Of a stretch of 64,000 bases of DNA, positions 57,311 to 64,000 are shown piece after piece. The stretch is from contig NZ_OU912926.1 of NCBI RefSeq assembly GCF_918378365.1, positions 1 to 64,000 on the forward strand, written 5' to 3'. Source of the DNA: Candidatus Nitrotoga arctica (GTDB taxonomy: Bacteria; Pseudomonadota; Gammaproteobacteria; Burkholderiales; Gallionellaceae). How positions within the stretch are numbered: the first letter of the stretch is position 1; each line of letters opens with the position of its first letter. The translations under genes were made by a program, and so were the position numbers. The notes beneath the pieces are model-generated. The model was not told the DNA's origin, made no database searches, and saw only the letters and a program-made list of their open reading frames with translations.

Positions 57311-57603
57311 ACTAAGTAACGGTATTTATACTCTGCTTGCGGCTTCCTGTGGTATTACATCCGTCTCATGACCCTCACATATATCATTGGTGATCATCCG
57401 CCAGTGATGTTTTACGGTGACGTGGCGATACCACGATCTGGTTTACGGATGAGGCGATGTCCGAGTGGCGGACAGCAAAGAAGGAAGCTCAATCGGCCAT
57501 CATTGTGCGTTGATCTTGTGTTAGAAAACAATTCATAGATCCATTATTTTTCTGCCTTACATCGCATGGGAGCAATTCACGTAAGACTGCGAGAGGGATC
57601 ATC

Positions 57604-58004
57604 ATGCAAAGTGATAAGACACTGCATAGAAATCACGCCGCATACCTTCGCTCATTCTTTCAATTCAAGCGAATTTACTTATATGCTGATTTGCGTGCCG
57701 GCAAAATGCCGAACTTCTCATTTATCGCTCCGAATCAGTGTCATGACATGCATGGCACGGGCAATAGTGGCGCCTTATGCGCTTACGAGCCGAACCCCAC
57801 CCTGGTCCAGATGGGCGATGCGTCCGTACAGGAACGGGTTACTGAGATCAAAAAGTCCGATGCGTGGCGCGACGGTAAGAATGCCATCGTCGTGTTGTGG
57901 GATGAGAATTCAGCTTTCTTCCAAACAAGGTCGTTGCCATTGTTGAGGTCAATTATGGCGCAATGGGTGTACAGAGCGGCAGACTGTCAAACTCAAGTGG
58001 ATAG
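57604..58004 (+). pseudogene. Phosphoesterase-family remnant
   Basis: Readable block KMPNFSFIAPNQCHDMHG, then CAYEPNP, VTEIKKSDAWRDGKNAIVVLWDEN; after a shift near 57923 another frame gives NKVVAIVEVNYGAMGVQSGRLSNSSG and a stop at 58004. These are pieces of the phospholipase C/acid phosphatase type phosphoesterase family. The N-terminal half is missing. A phosphatase fits the Pho surroundings. Confidence 0.75.
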
Positions 58005-58060
58005 GGGATCAGGGGGGGAGCTTTGGCTCCCATTTTTTTAACACTCATTGACTTGATTAT

Positions 58061-58116
58061 TTGTCATTAAAATTTAATACGACTGTCATTAAATTGACAT
58101 ATTCGTAGCATATTCT
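58061..58116 (+). promoter_or_regulatory. Pho-box promoter of OprO/P-like porin
   Basis: CTGTCAT-TAAA-TTGACAT (58083-58100) followed by 10 nt and TATTCT (58111-58116). A further TTGTCAT at 58061-58067 is 22 bp, two repeat periods, upstream. The best Pho box in the window. Confidence 0.72.
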
Positions 58117-58149
58117 TGCTCAAATTGTTTTTAACAACCAAGGCAAAAT

Positions 58150-59730
58150 ATGAAAGTTTCTAGAACTACATTGGCAGTTGCGACCATTTTAGGTGTAGGC
58201 ACATCCTCTGGCGCTATTGCCCTGGATCTTTACGTGGATACCAAAACTGCACAAATATATGCAGAACCTGGCCCTGATCGACAATTCATGGGCGCTTTCG
58301 AGAAAAGTCAGGCTGCCCCTGTAAAAATATCGGATAAAGCGAATAAATTAGGAAATTCAGAGATTGCGGCTATTCGTGAAGATTTGGCCTTAAAAACTAA
58401 AGAAATAAAAGTTCTAAAAGAGAGTTCGACAGGCTTGGTTAAAACGAAACTTGGAGAAAAGGGGCTAGAAATTGAAACTACGGATGGCGACTTTAAAATT
58501 GCCATAGGCGGACGTTTACAACTTGATGGACAGCTAAATCAAAACGAACACCATAACCATATTCCGCAAAGCGAAAAACTGAATGACGGCGCGGATCTTC
58601 GCCGAGGTCGTATTCATATGGATGGTACGTTATACAAAGATTACGATTTCAAGTTCGAATACGATTTTGTACGCGGTAGCGGTACCAACGCTGCTGGTAT
58701 AACTGATGCTTGGGTTGAGTATACAGGCCTTAAGCCAATTACTTTTACGGTTGGTCAGTTCAAAGAACCATTTAGTTTAGAATCAGTAACCAGCAATCGC
58801 TTTCTAACTTTTATAGAACGTTCTGCACCTAGCAATGCTTTCGTAGAATTCGCTAATCCCTATCTTATGGGTATCAGCGCTCAAACTTTTGGTGATCGAT
58901 ATACCGTTCGTGGCGCCCTCCAGGCAGAACCAATTGGCAATGGCAATTATTCCAACAATACCTCCTTAAATGGCAATGGTAATGCAAACCGAAACGGGCA
59001 AAGCGGCAACCCTAGCTATGGTGTTACAGGTCGCGCCACCTTCTTGCCAATTTACAACAGCAAGACTGAATTACTACACTTAGGTGCAGCAGGTTCTTAT
59101 CGTACTGTTAATAATGCTAGTAACGGCGTTGCAGCTATGTCATTTGCCAGTCAGGTGAGCAACGTAGATCGTAGCAATTGGGCAAATACTGGAGGGTTGA
59201 CGGACCCTATTACTGTAACAACAAACAGAAGGGTACTGGAAAATTTCGCTCGCGTAGGTGCCGAGGTGTCCGGTGTATATGGCCCAGCTTCGTTCCAGGG
59301 TGAATACATGCGGACTCAACTTAGCGGACAGAATTATAATTCGAAAGATCATTTGGACGGCTATTATGCATATGTAAGTTATTTCCTGACTGGCGAATCG
59401 CGTAACTATGATACTAAGAAGGGGGCATTTGGTCGTCAAAAACCGAATCGTAACTTCGATCTCAGAAATGGGGGTTCGGGTGCTTGGGAGCTTGCAACTC
59501 GCTTTGACTCTCTGGATATGAATACTGAGCACGTTGCCGGTGGGTTTCTACAGAGCGGAACCGTGGCTTTGAACTGGTACCTCAATCCCCATGTCCGCTT
59601 TATGGCTGATTATGCTCATGTTTTCACTAATAAAACCATTGATACAGGTTTTACTAAGGTTAAGCCAGCTAGCGCCACCAGCGGACAAAATCCTGACATC
59701 TTTATGGTACGCGCCCAGCTCGACTGGTAA
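58150..59730 (+). CDS. Phosphate-selective porin (OprO/OprP-like)
   Basis: 526 aa. Signal peptide to about residue 24 (SGAIA). A short coiled-coil region (about 70-100) precedes the beta-barrel: IAIGGRLQLDGQLN, DLRRGRIHMDGTLYKDYDFKFEYDF, FKEPFSLE and a terminal aromatic-ended strand FMVRAQLDW as in outer-membrane porins. Allows phosphate or polyphosphate through the outer membrane. The Pho box in front supports this role. Confidence 0.9.
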   Translation: MKVSRTTLAVATILGVGTSSGAIALDLYVDTKTAQIYAEPGPDRQFMGAFEKSQAAPVKISDKANKLGNSEIAAIREDLALKTKEIKVLKESSTGLVKTKLGEKGLEIETTDGDFKIAIGGRLQLDGQLNQNEHHNHIPQSEKLNDGADLRRGRIHMDGTLYKDYDFKFEYDFVRGSGTNAAGITDAWVEYTGLKPITFTVGQFKEPFSLESVTSNRFLTFIERSAPSNAFVEFANPYLMGISAQTFGDRYTVRGALQAEPIGNGNYSNNTSLNGNGNANRNGQSGNPSYGVTGRATFLPIYNSKTELLHLGAAGSYRTVNNASNGVAAMSFASQVSNVDRSNWANTGGLTDPITVTTNRRVLENFARVGAEVSGVYGPASFQGEYMRTQLSGQNYNSKDHLDGYYAYVSYFLTGESRNYDTKKGAFGRQKPNRNFDLRNGGSGAWELATRFDSLDMNTEHVAGGFLQSGTVALNWYLNPHVRFMADYAHVFTNKTIDTGFTKVKPASATSGQNPDIFMVRAQLDW

Positions 59731-59820
59731 CGTTAAATATCAGCTCAACAATAAAAATTGAGCTGTTTAATTTTGGCATCCCATATCTCCGCCTTCAACT
59801 AACACCTCCTGCGGTAACCT

Positions 59821-59862
59821 AAACTCCGGCCCTTTGCAGGGCTGGGGTTTAAGTCGTTTTTT
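59821..59862 (+). terminator. Probable terminator after porin gene
   Basis: AAACTCCGGCCCT (59821-59833) pairs with AGGGCTGGGGTTT (59838-59850) including two G-U pairs, loop TTGC, then a T-run at 59857-59862. It lies 90 bp past the stop. Confidence 0.65.
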
Positions 59863-60250
59863 CACCCGCTGCGCATGCTTCTAAATGATGTTAGGAAATT
59901 CTATACCTTTGGGGAAGTACTACCGAAATGGCCCGTTTCTGTTCTCGTTATGTCTTCGCACCTAGTGGGCATGCATGCGTGAAATAAATTGATGGCTTTA
60001 GTGAGAGCGATTAGGCGCCGGTGAATTTTCCCTGCCAGTTGATTGGCACCAGAATCAACGGCATCTTGTATCTCACCCAGTCCCCAGCTTTGGCGCAAGA
60101 AGGCTCTGGCCATGTAAAGTTTTGGCTTAGGCCCAGATGTGCGGGCCATTTCGCTATTATTGATTCGGCCAAGTGAAGTTTGAAGTGGGAAGTGCCGTCA
60201 CTGTGTGGTTTGACTGACAGATAAGTTCAAACATATCCTGGCCGGATCAA
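59863..60250. mobile_element. Remnant transposon end
   Basis: The right edge GGATCAA at 60250 is followed by TA, like the IS630 element's right end, and 60165-60250 matches 27616-27702. An 82-codon minus-strand reading frame (60149-59901) has no recognised similarity and may be part of it. The left end could not be found. It cuts off the carbohydrate porin gene to its right. Confidence 0.5.
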
Positions 60251-60252
60251 TA

Positions 60253-60564
60253 GTTAATCCGCCCAGTCTCGTGAGATTGGAGAGAGGGACGTCTTGAACG
60301 ATTTCCGGATTGAAATACAACTCGCCCCCCGCCCACGGCCGCATGCCGAGGAAGGCAGTTTCAGTGAAGGAATATTTTTTCTCGCTCCGAAGAGTGGCCG
60401 TTGCGTCCGTTGTAGGCGGCATTGAATGGCGCCTTGCTCTGCCAGACGTAGGTAGTCTGAAACTTGGCGTTCCAACTTTCCTCTACCCCATAGGCGAGAG
60501 AAAGCCCGAAGTGAGTCGCAATACAAGCCAGTAGCCAATGAGGGATCGTACGATGAATGACCAT
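60253..60564 (-). pseudogene. Truncated carbohydrate porin (OprB-like)
   Basis: Starts at 60564 with a signal peptide (LLACIATHFGLSLAYG), then WNAKFQTTYVWQSKAPFNAAYNG, the start of carbohydrate-selective porins. A frame shift at the run of six A's near 60378 changes frame; with five A's it reads EKYSFTETAFLGMRPWAGGELYFNPEI. It ends at the transposon edge, so only about 100 residues remain. Confidence 0.75.
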
Positions 60565-60719
60565 AACACTACTCCGTCGGCAGTTTATAAAACTGCTAAC
60601 TTGATTCATTAAAGCCGCAGTCCAGTTGCAATGATGCGATATCTGCGCAGGACTGACATCAATCCTTATTGAAGAACGTTATCTGCGAAAAGACATAATC
60701 ATTTAGACCAAAAAATCGC

Positions 60720-62819
60720 TTATACCGTCCCAGGTGTTGCAGCTTCGGCGAGCTGTGACAATAATGAAGATTGCGCGCATTTCAGTACATAACGGCCGGG
60801 AGTCTTCGCTCGATAATGCCCATCTGAATCCATTTCCCAAGCCTGAAGGTTATCCTGCGTATACGCTTTCAGCCCTTCATCGATCACACGTTTTTTCAGC
60901 TTCTTGTCGAGCACTGGAAAGCACACCTCTACACGACGAAAGAAATTGCGATCCATCCAATCGGCACTGCTCAGATACACGTTATGCGCCAGGTTATTGC
61001 GAAAATAAAATATGCGCGTATGTTCCAAAAAACGACCAATTATCGAGCGCACACGGATATTTTCGGATAGTCCCGGCACTCCCGGACGCAGCGCACATAC
61101 CCCGCGTACAACAAGGTCCACCTTCACTCCAGCCTGCGATGCTTCGTACAGCGCCCGGATGATTTCTGGTTCAAGTAATGCGTTCATTTTGGCGATAATG
61201 TGCGCACGCTTACCCGCCTTGGCGAGTTTATTTTCATTCTGAATAGCACGCATAATCTGGCTATGTAATGAAAAAGGTGATTGCCACAAATAATTTAATT
61301 TGCCCGCTTTGCCCAGACCGGTCAGTTGGGTAAATACCTCATTGACGTCTGCACACATTTGCTCGTTGCTCGTGAATAGGCCGAAGTCCGTATAAAGCCG
61401 TGCGGTGCGCGGATGATAATTACCGGTGCCCAGATGTATATAACGGCGCAGCTTGCCCTCCTCGCGCCGTACCACCATCAACATCTTGGCATGTGTCTTG
61501 TGTCCAACGACGCCATACACCACATGTGCCCCCACTTCTTCCAAGCGGCTTGCCCAGTTGATGTTGGCTTCCTCATCAAAACGCGCCAGCAGCTCAACGA
61601 CGACAGTTACTTCTTTACCATGTTTGGCAGCGGTGACGAGTGCTTCCATTAATTCTGAATCCACACCGGTGCGGTATACGGTCTGTTTGATGGCAACCAC
61701 ACTTGGGTCAGCGGCGGCCTGCTGGATAAGATCAATGACAGGTTTGAACGATTGGAAAGGGTGATGCAGCAGGACATCGTTTTTGCGGATGACTTTAAAC
61801 ATATCCGCACCTTTCTTCAGCAAATCACTGGGCATACCCGGCGTAAAAGCAGGGAATTTCAGGTCATCACGCGCTACCTGCTCGGGGATACCCATCAGGC
61901 GCACCAAGTTTACCGGGCCATCTACGCGATACAGGTCATCTTGTCCCAGCTCGAATTGCTGCAACAAATACGTGGCTACCTGTGGCGAGCAATTGTCTGT
62001 AACTTCCAGGCGCACAGCATTGCCGAAGTGCCGCTGCGGCAGCTCACCCTGTAAGCTGATACGTAGATTTTTCACCTCTTCTTCGTCTACAAACAAATTA
62101 CTGTTACGCGTAACACGGAACTGGTGACAACTCAATACGTCCATTCCGCCGAAAAGCTCGCCTACATGGGCATGCAAAATGGAAGAAAGAAATACAAAGC
62201 CATGCGCACATCCACTAATGTCAGACGGCAACAAGATGGTGCGCGGCAACACGCGTGGCGCCTGCACAATGGCCTTGGCCGAATTGCGCCCGAAGGCATC
62301 TTTGCCGACCAGCTCGACAGCGAAATTCAAGCTTTTATTAAGTACACGAGGAAAAGGGTGTGAGGGATCGAGACCGATCGGGGTAAGTACCGGCATCACT
62401 TCAGACAAAAAGAAGTTTTTGATCCAGGCGCGTTGAACATCATTCCAGCTAGTGCGGCGCAGGAAACGGATGCCATGCATATCCAGTACAGGCAGAATAC
62501 TGCTGTTCAGTAGGCGATATTGTCGTTCGATAAGACGATGTACCTGCTCCCGTACATGCTTGAGTGTCTGACGCGCATCCATGCCGTCTGGCCCCGCGGC
62601 AACACTTTTAAGATTAATTTGTTCCTTCAACCCGGCGACACGGATTTCAAAAAACTCATCCAGATTGCTGCTGACAATACATAGGTATTTCAGACGTTCC
62701 AGAATCGGGATGCTGGCATTCTCTGCTTGCGCCAACACGCGTTGATTAAACTCAAGTTGACCTAGCTCACGATTAATAAAATGCTGCGAGCGAAAATCTT
62801 TACCTGCTTTACGGTTCAT
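60720..62819 (-). CDS. ppk: Polyphosphate kinase 1
   Basis: 699 aa, family length. Makes polyphosphate from ATP. N-terminal FINRELGQLEFNQRVLAQA; catalytic region KQTVYRTGVDSELMEALVTAA and the autophosphorylated His in VVGHKTHAKMLMVVR (about 445); second His region NVYLSSADWMDRNFFRRVEVCFPV (about 615). Divergent from the porin locus but in the same Pho region. Confidence 0.97.
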   Translation of the reverse strand: MNRKAGKDFRSQHFINRELGQLEFNQRVLAQAENASIPILERLKYLCIVSSNLDEFFEIRVAGLKEQINLKSVAAGPDGMDARQTLKHVREQVHRLIERQYRLLNSSILPVLDMHGIRFLRRTSWNDVQRAWIKNFFLSEVMPVLTPIGLDPSHPFPRVLNKSLNFAVELVGKDAFGRNSAKAIVQAPRVLPRTILLPSDISGCAHGFVFLSSILHAHVGELFGGMDVLSCHQFRVTRNSNLFVDEEEVKNLRISLQGELPQRHFGNAVRLEVTDNCSPQVATYLLQQFELGQDDLYRVDGPVNLVRLMGIPEQVARDDLKFPAFTPGMPSDLLKKGADMFKVIRKNDVLLHHPFQSFKPVIDLIQQAAADPSVVAIKQTVYRTGVDSELMEALVTAAKHGKEVTVVVELLARFDEEANINWASRLEEVGAHVVYGVVGHKTHAKMLMVVRREEGKLRRYIHLGTGNYHPRTARLYTDFGLFTSNEQMCADVNEVFTQLTGLGKAGKLNYLWQSPFSLHSQIMRAIQNENKLAKAGKRAHIIAKMNALLEPEIIRALYEASQAGVKVDLVVRGVCALRPGVPGLSENIRVRSIIGRFLEHTRIFYFRNNLAHNVYLSSADWMDRNFFRRVEVCFPVLDKKLKKRVIDEGLKAYTQDNLQAWEMDSDGHYRAKTPGRYVLKCAQSSLLSQLAEAATPGTV

Positions 62820-62883
62820 TTATAGTTACCAGACTGCGCATGAAAGTCTTGCTTTATTGACTGTAAAAATAAAACATTTTTGA

Positions 62884-62917
62884 ATGGTAATCGACATTTA
62901 TTACAATATTATGACGT
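62884..62917 (-). promoter_or_regulatory. Candidate Pho-box promoter of ppk
   Basis: Minus strand ACGTCAT-AATA-TTGTAAT (62900-62917), 10 nt, then TACCAT (62884-62889). Would give a leader of about 60 nt before the ppk ATG at 62819. Confidence 0.45.
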
Positions 62918-63027
62918 CTTGTAATACCAATTTTTGTCGATAACCAGAGGCGATACGGTTAAGTAATTTGAACGATTGCGTTGGATAGTGGACTTCAAAC
63001 CAACGTAAAACGGGCAAGAGCTCGGCA

Positions 63028-63372
63028 TCACATCACATCGATTGTGTGTACCAGTAAATAGGGAGCAAAAATGCTTCCGGTACATTTGTTGGTGTAGGGC
63101 AATCGTACGCTTTCAGACAGGAGGTGCGCAACCGCAAGATACAATAAAGCCGCATGATTAGCGGCTTTTATTGGGTTATTGCAATGAAGTCCGACAGCAT
63201 GCGGCCAGTTTTTCTTCATATGCCGCAATTGCTGTGGGATGCGTGGTGCAACCAGGGTGCATAAGGTTTCGATTTGCGCTATGCGCTGCAACAAAAATTC
63301 TTGCAGCTTGTCGCCTTCGCGTCCACGTGCTGCGGTAAATTCACGCAGCACTTGATGCAGCAGTTCGGGCAC
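63028..63372 (-). CDS. Hypothetical protein, possibly a fragment
   Basis: 114 aa, helical pattern (QVLREFTAARGREGDKLQEFLLQRIAQIETLCTLVA), no known motif. The reading frame extends a few codons upstream without a start. It may be the leftover of a larger gene. Low confidence that it is expressed. Confidence 0.3.
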   Translation of the reverse strand: MPELLHQVLREFTAARGREGDKLQEFLLQRIAQIETLCTLVAPRIPQQLRHMKKNWPHAVGLHCNNPIKAANHAALLYLAVAHLLSESVRLPYTNKCTGSIFAPYLLVHTIDVM

Positions 63373-63603
63373 TATGGTTTGCAGTGTGTTGGTAGGCAGA
63401 GACGAAAAAGGTCAAAAAGGTCAATGAAGTCAGTTCTAATATTCCAGTATTTTGATTGAATGTTAGAACTGCCCCCCGCGCTTTCTTTTCGGAGTCGGTT
63501 TCAATTTTCATCATGCCAACCTATGAGGTACGTACAAAAACAATTCGAAGATGAGTCTGTTTAATTCAGTTTATTGTTAAGTACCCCCCATGTGTTGTTC
63601 AAA

Positions 63604-63631
63604 TTGACAACACGTCATCATGTTGTTATTG
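63604..63631 (+). promoter_or_regulatory. Promoter/operator of toxin-antitoxin pair
   Basis: TTGACA (63604-63609) and a weak -10 TTATTG (63626-63631) 16 bp later. An inverted repeat ACAACA...TGTTGT overlaps both, a likely operator for the antitoxin regulator. Confidence 0.45.
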
Positions 63632-63639
63632 TCTCCAAC

Positions 63640-63936
63640 ATGAAAGCCGGCGAATTATTCAACCGCCGCGTTCCTGTTGCTGAGCAGGCCTTTGCGGAGA
63701 TGGTGCTGTGGGAAGTGCCCGAGCCGCTTTCCGGCAGCAAGCATCGCTACAAATATCGTCTGGCATTCGTCGTTGCCGGAATGTGTGTGCTGCGTTATGA
63801 CAACGAACCAGGCAAGGGCGATCATAAACACGTGAGTGGCAAGGAAGTGAAATACCGCTTTGTTTCGGCTGACAAGCTGGTGGCGGATTTTGTTGAAGAT
63901 GTGAAGAGGTGGCGCGATGAAAATAGTAACGATTGA
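63640..63936 (+). CDS. tumE: TumE-family toxin
   Basis: 98 aa from the ATG at 63640. Matches the TumE/DUF6516 toxin pattern: FAEMVLWEVPEPLSGSKHRYKYRLAFV, YDNEPGKGDHKH and KYRFVSADKLVADFVEDV. The TTG upstream at 63574 would read through the operator, so it is not used. Its end overlaps the antitoxin start by 20 bases, indicating coupled translation. Confidence 0.85.
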   Translation: MKAGELFNRRVPVAEQAFAEMVLWEVPEPLSGSKHRYKYRLAFVVAGMCVLRYDNEPGKGDHKHVSGKEVKYRFVSADKLVADFVEDVKRWRDENSND

Positions 63937-64000
63937 TGTACGACCATTGAAGGACACGTTGGGCGATTTCACCAAGACATGGAAGAGCGGCAAGCATACC
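63917..64000 (+). CDS. Antitoxin TumA-like regulator (partial)
   Basis: Only the first 28 codons are in the window (MKIVTIDVRPLKDTLGDFTK). It starts inside the toxin gene at 63917. Position and order, toxin first, are those of TumE-TumA systems. The DNA-binding part would lie outside the window. Confidence 0.6.
   Translation, partial: MKIVTIDVRPLKDTLGDFTKTWKSGKHT

Noticed and set aside
59901..60149. 82-codon minus-strand frame next to the transposon end
   Set aside because: No recognised similarity and no ribosome-binding site; mentioned only as possible element content.

Overview
The window opens at dnaA and runs dnaA-dnaN-gyrB, so it starts at or next to the chromosomal replication origin. 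DnaA boxes lie between dnaA and dnaN, and a perfect parS site lies between dnaN and gyrB. The overall character (two-partner Pho genes, PEP-CTERM protein, OprO/P porin, ornithine-lipid acyltransferases, many c-type cytochromes, IS5/IS30/IS630 debris) suggests a Gram-negative betaproteobacterium, perhaps of the Nitrosomonadales/Gallionellaceae. That placement is inference; no rRNA gene is present to confirm it. The dnaA-dnaN block is clearly more AT-rich than the cytochrome and glycosyltransferase regions.

Layout. 1-5.1 kb: replication genes. 5.1-5.7 kb: decayed IS5-type transposase. 5.9-20.9 kb: one-strand run of exported redox and envelope genes: a small exported protein, a YVTN beta-propeller lipoprotein, a FecR-domain protein, a ferritin-like protein, four di-heme c-type cytochromes of the MauG/RoxA-like peroxidase type, a lipoprotein and a patatin lipoprotein. 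20.9-22.3 kb: a two-gene segment (unknown protein plus DnaQ-like exonuclease with BRCT) whose borders look like an integron cassette. 22.7-40.9 kb: glycan region with a large exported TIM-barrel-like protein, a duplicated two-gene module (unknown 178-aa protein plus polysaccharide deacetylase), a methyltransferase, three TPR/GT41 (O-GlcNAc-transferase-like) genes carrying four catalytic modules, and a StrF-like glycosyltransferase. 41-46 kb: PEP-CTERM protein, CsbD, a repeat protein, an EF-hand protein and a broken PepSY protein. 46-63 kb: phosphate region with pstCAB, olsB/olsA-like acyltransferases, phoU, a broken phosphoesterase, an OprO/P-like porin and ppk1, mixed with pseudogenes (parA, pyk interrupted by an intact IS630 element, a truncated carbohydrate porin). 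The window ends inside a TumE/TumA toxin-antitoxin pair.

How it works together. At five places (pstC, an olsB-like fragment, phoU, porin, ppk1) I find the same promoter layout: two roughly 7-bp TGTCAT-like repeats 11 bp apart, a 10-nt gap, then a -10 hexamer. This predicts one PhoB regulon covering phosphate import, outer-membrane entry and polyphosphate storage, and perhaps phosphate-free ornithine lipids. No pstS is present beside pstCAB.

The candidates I find most worth following for new biology are the di-heme cytochrome cluster, the four-module GT41 locus with its duplicated acetyltransferase-like/deacetylase modules, and the cassette-like exonuclease pair.
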